Source of the DNA: Thermococcus sp. | Lineage (GTDB): Archaea; Methanobacteriota_B; Thermococci; Thermococcales; Thermococcaceae | DNA: 64,000 nt | Assembly: GCF_027011145.1 (NCBI RefSeq) | Contig: NZ_JALVAO010000015.1 | Location: forward strand, 1-64,000 | Direction: 5' to 3' | In this document: in pieces, positions 1-7,287 of the stretch | How positions within the stretch are numbered: position 1 is the stretch's first letter | How the letters are laid out: the number at the start of each line of letters is the position of its first letter | Translations under genes and position numbers: made by a program | The notes under the pieces: model-generated | Told to the model about the DNA's origin: nothing | Seen by the model: only the letters and a program-made list of their open reading frames with translations | The model's database searches: none

Positions 1-591
1 GGCGAGTTCATCTGTGATTGCACTGCAACCGCCCTTAACGAGGCCCGGCCCTCCCCACTTCAGAGCGGCCTTGATTTCTCTCGCCAGTTCTCCTGCAGGA
101 ACGTCCAAGACACTATCGGCCCAGCCGAGGAAGCTTTTTATGAACAGGTCAACGAACTCGTTGTCACCTATTTTCTCCCTAATCCACTCGCGCCCGCTCA
201 TCTCGGCCTCTTCACCCTTTGGGAGTTTTCCGCGCTTCACATCTAGGAGGAGCTTTGTCGCCCTCGCCTTTTCAGTAAAGCTCAGGTACTTCCAGCCTTC
301 CCGGTAGTGGAAGGTTTTGCCCCCGTAGAATATCATGCCCTTCGGGTTTGAGTTCATTATCTGAACGTTTGCACCGAGGAGTTTGAGAAGGTAAGCAAGA
401 GGCCCGTCCTCACCGTGGGGGAGCATGTGGAAAGCGCCGGTTGAAAGCTGAAAGCCATTGTAGGGGAGGTTTGCAAACCTGCCACCGATTCTCGGCGATT
501 TCTCGAGGACAGTAACGTCGTAGTTGTTCTTCGCGAGGAAAGAAGCGGTGAGTAGTCCGCCTATTCCAGAGCCTATGACGATAGCCCTCAT
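1..591 (-). CDS. NAD(P)/FAD-dependent oxidoreductase, phytoene-desaturase-like (3' part beyond window)
   Basis: Reading leftward from an ATG at 591, the protein opens with MRAIVIGSGIGGLLTASFLA, a classical Rossmann dinucleotide-binding motif (GxGxxG), followed by a basic/hydrophobic FAD-contact stretch and an IGGR motif near residue 37. This is the start of an FAD-dependent amine oxidase/phytoene-dehydrogenase-type flavoprotein. About 197 residues are visible and the C-terminal half lies outside the window, so substrate cannot be inferred. A TATA-like element (CTTTTATATTCC on the minus strand, near 619-632) precedes it. Archaeal relatives act on isoprenoid or unknown substrates. Confidence 0.75.
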   Translation of the reverse strand, partial: MRAIVIGSGIGGLLTASFLAKNNYDVTVLEKSPRIGGRFANLPYNGFQLSTGAFHMLPHGEDGPLAYLLKLLGANVQIMNSNPKGMIFYGGKTFHYREGWKYLSFTEKARATKLLLDVKRGKLPKGEEAEMSGREWIREKIGDNEFVDLFIKSFLGWADSVLDVPAGELAREIKAALKWGGPGLVKGGCSAITDELA

Positions 592-651
592 TCTATCACC
601 GAGGAAAAAGAACGGGGAGGAATATAAAAGAATATCGAGAAGCAGAACTGC

Positions 652-2610
652 TCAGAGCCTCCACTCAACTCCAAGAATCTCGCTGTAAGCATCTAAAACC
701 CTGCTCAGGTACTCCTTGGCGGTGCCGACTTTGTCAATCTTAAAGCGCTCGGCCCACTTCTTGTTTCCAAACTCCTCGCTTCCTTTAGCGATGAGGTCTA
801 TGACTCTCATCGAGTCCCAGAAGGCTGGAGTATAGCCGGCCTTTCTGGCGTACTCTATGAGCCTCTTTATCTGCCTCCTTGCGTGCTCCTCCATGTCTAT
901 ATTTTCGCCGTAGGCGTCCATAAAGAGGGCCTTCAAGACAGGCTTCATCCATCCGCGGTGGAAGCGACACCAGCCGACGTTGTCGTACCAGAACTCCCAG
1001 AGGGCGCTCGCTATTATTTTCTGCGCCAGCTCCTCGGGCTCGAGGAAAATGCCGAACTGATAGAAGGTCCAATATCTTCCTTGAATCGGTAGAGGTATGT
1101 AGTTTCCGATGGCCCAGTACATGGTGGGTGTAATCTCACCGTTCTCGCCAAGGGGAGTGAAGACGGCGTAGTCCTTAAAGCTTTCTCCATAGCTCAGCCT
1201 GTCCTTAAAGCGCTCGTCGAAGATTACGCTCGCCTTCCTCTTGCCGAGGCCAATTATCCTAGCTATTTCGTTCTCGCCGAACGCTACCCTGTGGGCTAAT
1301 TCAGCAACCAGTTTGGCGTTAACCTCGCTCGCCTCGACCGGGTGCTCTATCAGGGCCTCCTTCGTGAACTCAGGCTTTCCGCTGATGCCAACCTCCTCCG
1401 GCTTGAGAAGTCCGCGGTGGACGAGCTCAAGAACCCAGGCGGCGGTTCCACCGAATTCTATCGCATCGAAGCCCATCGCATCAACGGCATGGACGCTTAT
1501 ATCGCTCGCGCGGAGGCTTATGCTTCCGCTCAGCGGTCCGTTGGCCTCGTAGGGCTCGTACTCGACGTGATGGCCGTTGCGATACTTCTTGCACACAACC
1601 GGACAGGGCTCACCGCAGGTCGTCCAGTTCTTTGGCTTTATCGCCTCCTCGTTGAAGGGCTCCCAGTAGTACTTCATTATAGCCTCGTGAATCTTTATTC
1701 GGTCTTCCTTTGGGATATAGGGCATCTGCCAGTTTAGAATCGGGACGAAGTCGCCCTCAGCCGGGTAGTTGCCTCCGAAGGTTCCACCGGTGTTGAGCTT
1801 TGGATTAAAGCGGTATTTCGTCGTTTTCTCGGCTATTATCTCGTTGTAGGGCTTCTTGTGAACACCCTCAACGATTTCCTTGGCGGTTTTGAAGTTCGAG
1901 ATGTCCTCACCGGGGAAGTTCCTTTTCCTAGGCTTTCCACCGAAGATTATCCCGACAACGTTGTGGGCCCTGAGCAGAACGCTTCCGGAACCTCCACGGG
2001 CGGCCCAGTCTTCGCTACCAACGAGTCTCTTCCCCTTCCTTAGGGCCTGGGAGAATATAGCCCCGTAGTTAGTGTTCAGAGAAGCCGGACCGACAACCGC
2101 TATTCTGTACTCGAAGTCAAAGCGCTCGCCGAAGGTGTCAATAAGGTACTGGGTGAGCGCATAAACACCCTCTTCACCTTTGTATCCGCGCCATACATTG
2201 ATTACCTTTTCGAGCTCAATCTCGTGGAGCTCAACCCTAACGTTGTCCCCATCGTTGTAGAGGAGAACAACAACTGGCTTTTCAGCCCTGCCCTCAAAGG
2301 TTACGAAGTCAACGCCAACGTTCTTGAAGGCGTAGGCCGCTCCACCCATGGCCGATGGAAAGAGCGTTCCATAGAGGGGTGACCTGAAGAAGAACATGAG
2401 CCTGTGGGCACCAGGAAGAGTCGAGCCGGCGAAGGGTCCCATTCCCATTACAACCACGTTTTTCGGGTCGTACGGGTTTATTGAGTGCGTCTCAAGGTTC
2501 TCATGGAGCTCAAGACCGTAGTCTATGATACCGTAGATTCCTGGCCTCTCGATTTCCTCGCTCTCAATCCTGTTCTCGTCAAGCTTGATGTGCATGACCG
2601 TGAACTCCAT
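652..2610 (-). CDS. gor: glyceraldehyde-3-phosphate:ferredoxin oxidoreductase (tungsten enzyme)
   Basis: A 652-residue member of the aldehyde ferredoxin oxidoreductase family. GAPOR oxidises glyceraldehyde 3-phosphate to 3-phosphoglycerate with reduction of ferredoxin, replacing the GAPDH/PGK steps in Thermococcales glycolysis. Visible family features include the N-terminal PFAGS...HRLMFFFRSPLYG tungstopterin region, RGGSGSVLLRAH near residue 210, the cluster-ligand segment CGEPCPVVCKK near 335, and a distal Cys in GWCRFHRGW near 550. Length and wording match GAPOR (about 653 aa) better than AOR (about 605) or FOR (about 619). The ATG at 2610 has a GGGGTGA ribosome site. It lies next to fbp on the same strand but has its own promoter with a putative Tgr site downstream of the TATA box. 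Confidence 0.92.
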   Translation of the reverse strand: MEFTVMHIKLDENRIESEEIERPGIYGIIDYGLELHENLETHSINPYDPKNVVVMGMGPFAGSTLPGAHRLMFFFRSPLYGTLFPSAMGGAAYAFKNVGVDFVTFEGRAEKPVVVLLYNDGDNVRVELHEIELEKVINVWRGYKGEEGVYALTQYLIDTFGERFDFEYRIAVVGPASLNTNYGAIFSQALRKGKRLVGSEDWAARGGSGSVLLRAHNVVGIIFGGKPRKRNFPGEDISNFKTAKEIVEGVHKKPYNEIIAEKTTKYRFNPKLNTGGTFGGNYPAEGDFVPILNWQMPYIPKEDRIKIHEAIMKYYWEPFNEEAIKPKNWTTCGEPCPVVCKKYRNGHHVEYEPYEANGPLSGSISLRASDISVHAVDAMGFDAIEFGGTAAWVLELVHRGLLKPEEVGISGKPEFTKEALIEHPVEASEVNAKLVAELAHRVAFGENEIARIIGLGKRKASVIFDERFKDRLSYGESFKDYAVFTPLGENGEITPTMYWAIGNYIPLPIQGRYWTFYQFGIFLEPEELAQKIIASALWEFWYDNVGWCRFHRGWMKPVLKALFMDAYGENIDMEEHARRQIKRLIEYARKAGYTPAFWDSMRVIDLIAKGSEEFGNKKWAERFKIDKVGTAKEYLSRVLDAYSEILGVEWRL

Positions 2611-2627
2611 GCTTCTTCACCCCTTTG

Positions 2628-2644
2628 TATCACTCCAAGTGTTA
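2628..2644 (-). promoter_or_regulatory. Tgr-type glycolytic motif (TGM) downstream of the gor TATA box
   Basis: TATCACTCCAAGTGTTA matches the Thermococcales glycolytic motif TATCACN5GTGATA with one mismatch. It sits between the gor start codon (2610) and an A/T-rich TATA-like stretch (catatttaagg, about 2658-2668). In T. kodakarensis a TGM in this position represses glycolytic genes when Tgr is bound under gluconeogenic growth. The motif is seen; regulation here is inferred from that precedent. Confidence 0.75.
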
Positions 2645-2730
2645 GGTAGAATGAGGGCATATTTAAGGTTTTCTTGTCGGCTGAATGGCATTGGAAGAAT
2701 GAACAGAATAGGGGAGAAAGGTCAGGGAAT

Positions 2731-3858
2731 TCACTCGATGTCTTCAAAGCGCTCCTCAAGCCTCTTGAGGACGCCCGGGAGGGTAGTGTACTCCATTTCC
2801 TCGAGCGGAAGTCTGTGGGGCTCGAAGGGTCCGTGTCTGCGCATGTACTCAGTAATCTCGAGGGCCTTCTGCCTCGCGTAGTCGAACGCCGGGTCGTCGA
2901 AGAGGTCAACTGGACCAACGAGTTTTCCTTCAGGGCTTATCTGCCAGCCGAGAGCGACAACCCTCGGCGGACCGTCAAAGCGCGTTGGGTTGGCGTCGCA
3001 CATCGAAACGGGCATTATCGGGCCGTTGTGGGAACCGCGCATCCAGCCGCTGACGAGGTGCGGGAATGCGAAGGGCTCGAGAACCTCTCCAAGTGCCGGA
3101 AGACCGCTCTGGGCTCTGACTATAGCGACCGGGTCGTCCTTACCGACGTATTCCCCTGCAATCTCGTAGAGCTTCTCAGTACTGACAACAGCCACCGGCT
3201 CGTCCTTTGGAATCGGGTGCCCTTCCTTCGGGTAAACGCGCTTGATGACGTACCTGCTCTTCGCTCCGATGAGGGCGAGAAGGTCATAGAGCTCTTCCGG
3301 AGTGTTGAGGATTACACGCTTGTGCTTGAGAATGTCCCAGACCTCAAAGCGGAAGCCCATGTGCATCTTGGGGTCAATGACCAAACCAGCGGTGTTGAAG
3401 GGGTCGGCGAACATCCTGAATATCGGCAGGTTAAACGCGCCAGGCTCGGTCTTGTCCATGTGGAACGTAACTATAGGCTCGCTCTTCCTCAGCGTTATCT
3501 CCATCTCGGCAACTCCCGGCCCCATTCCACGGACGTTTCCGCTGAAGGCATCTTTGAGGAGGTCCTGGCCGGCACCGTAGAGGCCGAGCTCCTTGGCGAC
3601 CTTGGTGGCCTCCTCAAAGGCTTTCCAGGCGAGCCCGTGTATATCTGGACTGTCAACGCCCTTCTTGTGTGTCATGATGAGCTGAAGGTCATCTCCTGCA
3701 TAGGCGACGTAGAAGTCTATTATCGTCCCCTCCTCCTTGGCCTTGCTGAGTATCTCTTCGGCCTTCTCTATGAGCTGGGGGTGAACCCTCGAGTGCCCGG
3801 GCCAGCCACCTATGTCGGCTTTGATTACGCTAATCGTTATCTTGTCCCCAACTGCCAT
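2731..3858 (-). CDS. fbp: fructose-1,6-bisphosphate aldolase/phosphatase (class V FBPase)
   Basis: A 375-residue archaeal FBPase of the bifunctional aldolase/phosphatase family, which condenses triose phosphates and dephosphorylates fructose 1,6-bisphosphate in gluconeogenesis. The N-terminus MAVGDKITISVIKADIGGWP, the acidic metal-binding YAGDDLQL segment, DLLKDAFSGNVRGMGPG with the family lysine, and the C-terminal YTTLP stretch are all characteristic. An upstream GTG in frame lies inside the GGAGGTGG ribosome site, so the ATG at 3858 is preferred. It has its own promoter, with a TGM upstream of the TATA box, an arrangement associated with activation under gluconeogenic conditions. Confidence 0.93.
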   Translation of the reverse strand: MAVGDKITISVIKADIGGWPGHSRVHPQLIEKAEEILSKAKEEGTIIDFYVAYAGDDLQLIMTHKKGVDSPDIHGLAWKAFEEATKVAKELGLYGAGQDLLKDAFSGNVRGMGPGVAEMEITLRKSEPIVTFHMDKTEPGAFNLPIFRMFADPFNTAGLVIDPKMHMGFRFEVWDILKHKRVILNTPEELYDLLALIGAKSRYVIKRVYPKEGHPIPKDEPVAVVSTEKLYEIAGEYVGKDDPVAIVRAQSGLPALGEVLEPFAFPHLVSGWMRGSHNGPIMPVSMCDANPTRFDGPPRVVALGWQISPEGKLVGPVDLFDDPAFDYARQKALEITEYMRRHGPFEPHRLPLEEMEYTTLPGVLKRLEERFEDIE

Positions 3859-3908
3859 GGCAACCACCTCCGAAGGAGAATGAGAGTTTTATGCTTATAA
3901 AACATTAA

Positions 3909-3925
3909 TATCACCGTAAATGATA
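3909..3925 (-). promoter_or_regulatory. Tgr-type motif (TGM) upstream of the fbp TATA box
   Basis: TATCACCGTAAATGATA fits TATCACN5GTGATA with one mismatch. The TATA-like element of fbp (TTTTATAAGC on the minus strand, about 3893-3902) lies between this site and the gene, so the motif is on the activating side, the reverse of its position at gor. Sequence is direct; the activation role is inferred from T. kodakarensis Tgr work. Confidence 0.75.
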
Positions 3926-3949
3926 CGGAGAGCCTAAAAGAGTGAAACA

Positions 3950-4186
3950 TCACTCACAGATATCAGTCCAGCCGAACTGTTCCTTTGCAACCTTTATAAG
4001 GTTCTTAAGCTCCTCTTTCTTGAGGTTAACGCTTGAGCTTGCACCAACGAGGGCTATGATACCGTGAACTTCCTCCTGGAGCTGTATGACGTTCTCATCA
4101 ACCTTGACAACGCGGAGTTCCCTTCTCGCGGTCTCGTCCTCGCCGATTTTGAACTTGTCCTTTCCAATAACTATTGGCTCCTCCAT
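3950..4186 (-). CDS. conserved small hypothetical protein
   Basis: A 78-residue protein beginning MEEPIVIGKDKFKIGEDETA; acidic and basic residues alternate and a segment near residues 45-55 (IIALVGASSSVNL) is hydrophobic. It ends in CE, giving a single near-C-terminal cysteine. I do not recognise a domain. The ATG at 4186 follows GGTGGTTGCC; an in-frame GTG three codons earlier lies in that ribosome site. A TATA-like TTTTATTAAC lies about 35-45 bases upstream. It stands alone between fbp and tRNA-Trp. Coding is supported by typical codon use and a good start region. Confidence 0.7.
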   Translation of the reverse strand: MEEPIVIGKDKFKIGEDETARRELRVVKVDENVIQLQEEVHGIIALVGASSSVNLKKEELKNLIKVAKEQFGWTDICE

Positions 4187-4242
4187 GGCAACCACCCAGT
4201 AGATTTTTGTGAGTCAAAGTTAATAAAATTTCCGGGAGCAAA

Positions 4243-4250
4243 GTTTATAA
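4243..4250 (+). promoter_or_regulatory. TATA box of tRNA-Trp
   Basis: GTTTATAA lies about 30 bases upstream of the first base of the tRNA (4279), the expected spacing for an archaeal promoter. It is the only strong A/T element just ahead of the tRNA. Confidence 0.6.
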
Positions 4251-4278
4251 ACCCGGGACCGTTAAGGTTGAGACGGAC

Positions 4279-4418
4279 GGGGGCGTGGTGTAGCCTGGTC
4301 CATCATCGCGGGCTCCAGAGGTATGAGGACTTGCGGGTTTGCTGATTGGGGATGAGCCTTTGGAGCTCTGACCCGGAGAAACCCGCGGACCGGGGTTCAA
4401 ATCCCCGCGCCCCCACCA
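4279..4418 (+). tRNA. tRNA-Trp (anticodon CCA) with intron, CCA end encoded
   Basis: The acceptor stem GGGGGCG (4279-4285) pairs with CGCCCCC (4408-4414), followed by discriminator A and encoded CCA. The T arm is CGGGG/TTCAAAT/CCCCG (4391-4407). The anticodon stem GCGGG (4308-4312) pairs with CCCGC (4382-4386), with anticodon CCA at 4315-4317. A bulge-helix-bulge is formed by the 4-bp helix CTCC/GGAG (4313-4316 with 4375-4378) flanked by bulges AGA (4317-4319) and AAA (4379-4381), which places the intron at 4319-4380, the canonical 37/38 position. Confidence 0.96.
4319..4380 (+). ncRNA. tRNA-Trp intron acting as a box C/D 2'-O-methylation guide
   Basis: The 62-nt intron holds box C-like ATGAGGA (4323-4329), D' CTGA (4342-4345), C'-like GGATGAG (4350-4356) and D CTGA (4368-4371). 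The D guide TGGAGC (4361-4366) pairs with GCTCCA (4312-4317) so that the fifth base upstream of D faces C34. The D' guide GCGGGTTT (4333-4340) pairs with AAACCCGC (4379-4386), its fifth base facing position 39. This is the known euryarchaeal arrangement in which the pre-tRNA-Trp intron directs methylation of residues 34 and 39 of its own tRNA; here residue 39 is C rather than U. Confidence 0.9.
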
Positions 4419-4441
4419 TTACAGCCCTTGCTTGCGCAAGC

Positions 4442-4579
4442 GCTGGCGGAAGAGTAAGTGCCTTTTTTGAGAATTAGTCGGTTCTGAAATGGGTTTTCAT
4501 TTACTCGCTCCTTTATGAGTGTTTCACTCCGGAGAAGCGCCCAAAGGGCGCTGATTAAAGTTGAAACTACTTGGAAAGG
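4442..4579 (+). repeat. imperfect direct repeat, copy A
   Basis: Starts GCTGGCGGAAGAGTAAGTGC and includes the blocks GAAATGGGTTTT, TGAGTGTTTC, GGAGAAGCGCCCAAAGGGCG and GTTGAAACTACTT. The same blocks in the same order and near-identical spacing recur in copy B about 514 bp downstream. The central AGCGCCC-AAA-GGGCGCT forms a hairpin. Function unknown. Confidence 0.75.
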
Positions 4580-4955
4580 CTTTGTTTGGTGTTAAAACCC
4601 TGTCAAAGTTGTACTTGAGTAATGCACAACTGGTTTTTCGCCAGCCTTTCTTAAAGGCTGAGTGCAAAGTTTCATCAAAGTTTGTAGCTCTTTTTGAAAT
4701 GCAATTTTCATGTGTGGTTTCTTTTTAATGTGTGCTTGAGTGTTGGGAACTTATGGGATTGCATTGTTTTGTTGGTTTGGCTTTAAAATCGACGCCCTTC
4801 GGGCGTCACCGAGAGACAAACCCTCCATTATGGAACTCTTTCTCAACATTCCCCTTTGTAAAATGCGCACTTAGTGCAAAACCATTTCCTCTTGATAACC
4901 TCCCATGGACGGAGAGCTACTAACTTTTGGTGAAACTTTTTCCAAAAGTTTCAGT

Positions 4956-5092
4956 GCTGGCGGAAAGTGAAGTGCCTCTTCTGTAATGTTCAAATTTTGG
5001 AATGGGTTTTTTACTCACTTGTCCCCTCGGTGAGTGTTTCTCTCTGGAGAAACGCCCGAAGGGCGCTAATCAGAGTTGAAACTGCTTAGGGG
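4956..5092 (+). repeat. imperfect direct repeat, copy B
   Basis: Starts GCTGGCGGAAAGTGAAGTGC and carries GGAATGGGTTTT, TGAGTGTTTC, GGAGAAACGCCCGAAGGGCG and GTTGAAACTGCTT, aligning along its full length with copy A. Covarying changes keep the CGCCC/GGGCG stem intact, which points to selection on an RNA or DNA hairpin. A 10-bp perfect inverted repeat (4931-4953) abuts its 5' side. Confidence 0.75.
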
Positions 5093-5188
5093 AGTCCAAT
5101 TAAATGTGTTTAAACCCCCTGACACGCGCTTCTTAAGAGTGGCATGAGGGGCTTTCTGCCAGCTTGATGAAGGGTATTCTTTTCGCCC

Positions 5189-6016
5189 TCACATCTTCCT
5201 CCCGATAAGTATGCCAAGGACTATTAGGACAAGGCCGGCGAGAGTGCCGGGCATTATATCCTCCCCAACAACCAAGGATATAAACACTAGGCTGAGGAAG
5301 GGAATGAGGTAAGCCAGATTCGAGGCGAATGCAACATCGTCCTCAACGGCCCTGTACCAGATGAGGAACGTAACGCCCATTTCAAACAGGCCAACGTAGA
5401 CAGCCCCAACGAGGCCCTTAACCGAGGGTATAGAGAACCCGTCGGCGAAAGCGAGGATCACCGACACGTAGGCAAAGCTAAAGAGGAAGTTCCAGAAGGT
5501 CTTCTCGACGGGTGACCTCTTGTCCCTCAGGTTCAACAGCCAGTAGGTGGCCCAGACCACCGCACTCCCGAGACCGAAGATGACCCCTATTGGGTTGGAG
5601 AAGTTCAGGCCAGTTAAGTTTCCCGCCGTGGCGACGATGAAGGCACCGAGAAAGCCAATGAAGAGCCCAAAGAGAGCTTTGGCTCTCGGTCTTTTCCCGA
5701 GGAGAGGGACAGACAGGAGGACGAGCATCAGGGGCCAGGTGTAGTTCAAAGCCTGGGCCTCCTGGGCAGGAAGCCTCTCGTAGGCCGAAAAGAGGAGGAG
5801 GTAGTAGAGGACAATCAGAAAGCCGAGGTAAGCGGAGCGGAGGTTCTCCTTTCGCGGAGAGAACTCGCGTGAGTAGAGAAGGCCGAACACGAAGAGAGAT
5901 GTCAGGGATGCGTAGAAGAGCAACTGGATTGGACTCATGTAGCGCAGGGAGAGCTTGAAAGCACTCGCGACAGTTGACCAGAGCAATACTGCACCAACGG
6001 CGTACTTTTTGGACAT
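5189..6016 (-). CDS. EamA-family (DMT superfamily) membrane transporter
   Basis: A 275-residue protein with about ten hydrophobic segments in the two-times-five pattern of EamA/RhaT-type permeases; small-molecule efflux is the usual role but the substrate is unknown. Typical features are the early GAVLLWSTVASAFKLSLRY segment, NYTWPLMLVLLS near residue 110, and the second-half repeat with SAVVWATYWLLN and AVEDDVAFASNLAYLIPF. The reading frame extends further upstream, but the extension is not transporter-like, so the ATG at 6016 is used. There is no clear ribosome site; a TTTTTAAAAC stretch close upstream suggests a leaderless or near-leaderless transcript. Confidence 0.85.
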   Translation of the reverse strand: MSKKYAVGAVLLWSTVASAFKLSLRYMSPIQLLFYASLTSLFVFGLLYSREFSPRKENLRSAYLGFLIVLYYLLLFSAYERLPAQEAQALNYTWPLMLVLLSVPLLGKRPRAKALFGLFIGFLGAFIVATAGNLTGLNFSNPIGVIFGLGSAVVWATYWLLNLRDKRSPVEKTFWNFLFSFAYVSVILAFADGFSIPSVKGLVGAVYVGLFEMGVTFLIWYRAVEDDVAFASNLAYLIPFLSLVFISLVVGEDIMPGTLAGLVLIVLGILIGRKM

Positions 6017-6047
6017 GGAGAAAAAGAGAGGTTGAAGTTTTAAAAAT

Positions 6048-7244
6048 TCACTCCTCCCTGAAGGCCCCGTACTTCTTGGGGTCATAGAAAGGTGGAGCAA
6101 CCGTTACGGCCTTCTTGGGCTTGCCCCTGATTTCCACTTCTATTTCAAGGCCGGGTTTGGCGTACTCCTCTTTAACAAAGGCTATTCCAATGCCAATTCC
6201 GAGGAGAGGTGAGAGTGTCCCGCTCGTGACTTCGCCGATGGGCTCACCGTTGGCAAGAACGCGGTAGCCCTCCCTCGGAATGCCCTTCTCGACCATCTTG
6301 AAGTGGACGAGCTTTCTTCCCAAACCGCGCTCCCTCTGCTTGAGGAGGGCATCCTTTCCTATGAACTCCTTGTCCCAGAATATGGCGAAGTCAAGGTTTG
6401 CCTGGAGAGGTGTAACCTCGTCTATATCTGTACTGAGGAGCTGGAGCTCCTTGGTCTCGTTACCGTAGAGCGTGTAACCGGCTTCAAGCCTGAGTGTATC
6501 GCGAGCTCCAAGGCCAGCGGGCTTTATGCCGTACTTCTTGCCAGCTTCAAGGATTCTCTCCCAGACGTGGAGGGCCTTCTCCGGTTTTCCTCTCTTCGAT
6601 GGGTCTGGATGATAGGGGTTGGCATCTTCGAAGTAGACCTCAAAACCGTTCTCGCCCGTGTAACCGCTCCTTGAGAGGAGCATCTTGATTCCGTCGAGCT
6701 CAACTTCCTTCGCCTGGAACCACCAGAGGTCGTTTATGTCTATTCCAAAAAGGTCCTTCGCAAGGTCTCTCGCCTTAGGACCCTGTATCGAGAACATCGC
6801 CATGTCGTAGGTCTTGTTCTCAATCTCAAGGTCGAGCTCGCCAAACTTCTCTATCCCGCGCTTTATTGCGTTGAACCAGGCCTCGAGCTTCTCGAATGCA
6901 TCGCTGTCACACACCATCATGTAGGTGTCGTTTCCAAGGTTAAATACCAGCGTTTCGTCCTTAACCGCTCCGCGCTCGTTAAGAACGAGCGTATAAGTCC
7001 CGCTTATTGCAGGGGGCTTGCTTATGTCGTTGGTCGTTACGTACTGGAGGAACTCCAGGGCATCTTTACCTCGGAATATGAACTCGCCCATGTGGGAAAC
7101 ATCGAAGATTCCAACCCCGTTTCTAACCGCTAGATGCTCCTCCTTTATACTGGAGTACCAGATGGGCATTTCCCAGCCGGCGAACTCCTCAACCTTCTTG
7201 GCGTGCTCCTTATGCCAGTCGAAGAGGTGAACTCTTTTGACCAT
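6048..7244 (-). CDS. gcvT: glycine cleavage system T protein (aminomethyltransferase)
   Basis: A 398-residue folate-dependent aminomethyltransferase that releases ammonia from the aminomethyl-lipoyl H protein and forms methylene-tetrahydrofolate (or an archaeal pterin). Family features: [21 protein letters not shown] at the N-terminus, [10 protein letters not shown] near residue 50, [14 protein letters not shown] near 195 and [13 protein letters not shown] near 245, then the C-terminal barrel with [12 protein letters not shown]. Length matches Pyrococcus GcvT. The ATG at 7244 follows GGTGAT; earlier in-frame ATG/GTG codons are inside the ribosome site. The P and H proteins are not in this window. 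Confidence 0.94.
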   Translation of the reverse strand: MVKRVHLFDWHKEHAKKVEEFAGWEMPIWYSSIKEEHLAVRNGVGIFDVSHMGEFIFRGKDALEFLQYVTTNDISKPPAISGTYTLVLNERGAVKDETLVFNLGNDTYMMVCDSDAFEKLEAWFNAIKRGIEKFGELDLEIENKTYDMAMFSIQGPKARDLAKDLFGIDINDLWWFQAKEVELDGIKMLLSRSGYTGENGFEVYFEDANPYHPDPSKRGKPEKALHVWERILEAGKKYGIKPAGLGARDTLRLEAGYTLYGNETKELQLLSTDIDEVTPLQANLDFAIFWDKEFIGKDALLKQRERGLGRKLVHFKMVEKGIPREGYRVLANGEPIGEVTSGTLSPLLGIGIGIAFVKEEYAKPGLEIEVEIRGKPKKAVTVAPPFYDPKKYGAFREE

Positions 7245-7287
7245 AGCCATCACCGTTCAAACTTCTATCTGGACGTTATAACCCTTT

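Larger units (their letters stand above)
4419..5188. other. 770-bp gene-free region rich in hairpins and repeats
   Basis: No credible gene is visible on either strand; open frames are short and have poor starts. The stretch instead holds several perfect or near-perfect inverted repeats: GCTTGCGCAAGC (4430-4441), AGCGCCC/GGGCGCT within repeat copy A, CAGCCTTT/AAAGGCTG (4642-4660), GACGCCC/GGGCGTC around 4790-4806, and a 10-bp stem TGAAACTTTT/AAAAGTTTCA (4931-4953) with a 3-base loop. A 138-bp segment is present twice (listed separately). It follows the tRNA directly; no integrase or transposase is in the window. It may be an old insertion remnant, a dispersed repeat or structured RNA. Confidence 0.55.

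Noticed and set aside
2674-3900. 408-codon open frame on the plus strand
   Set aside because: It is antisense to fbp, whose protein is unmistakable; the frame lacks a ribosome site and its translation has no plausible domain.
4279-5092. tRNA-Trp integration site with attL/attR
   Set aside because: No repeated tRNA 3' segment and no integrase in the window, so an integrated element cannot be supported.
4419-5188. CRISPR array
   Set aside because: There are only two long imperfect copies rather than short regular repeats with spacers, and no cas genes.
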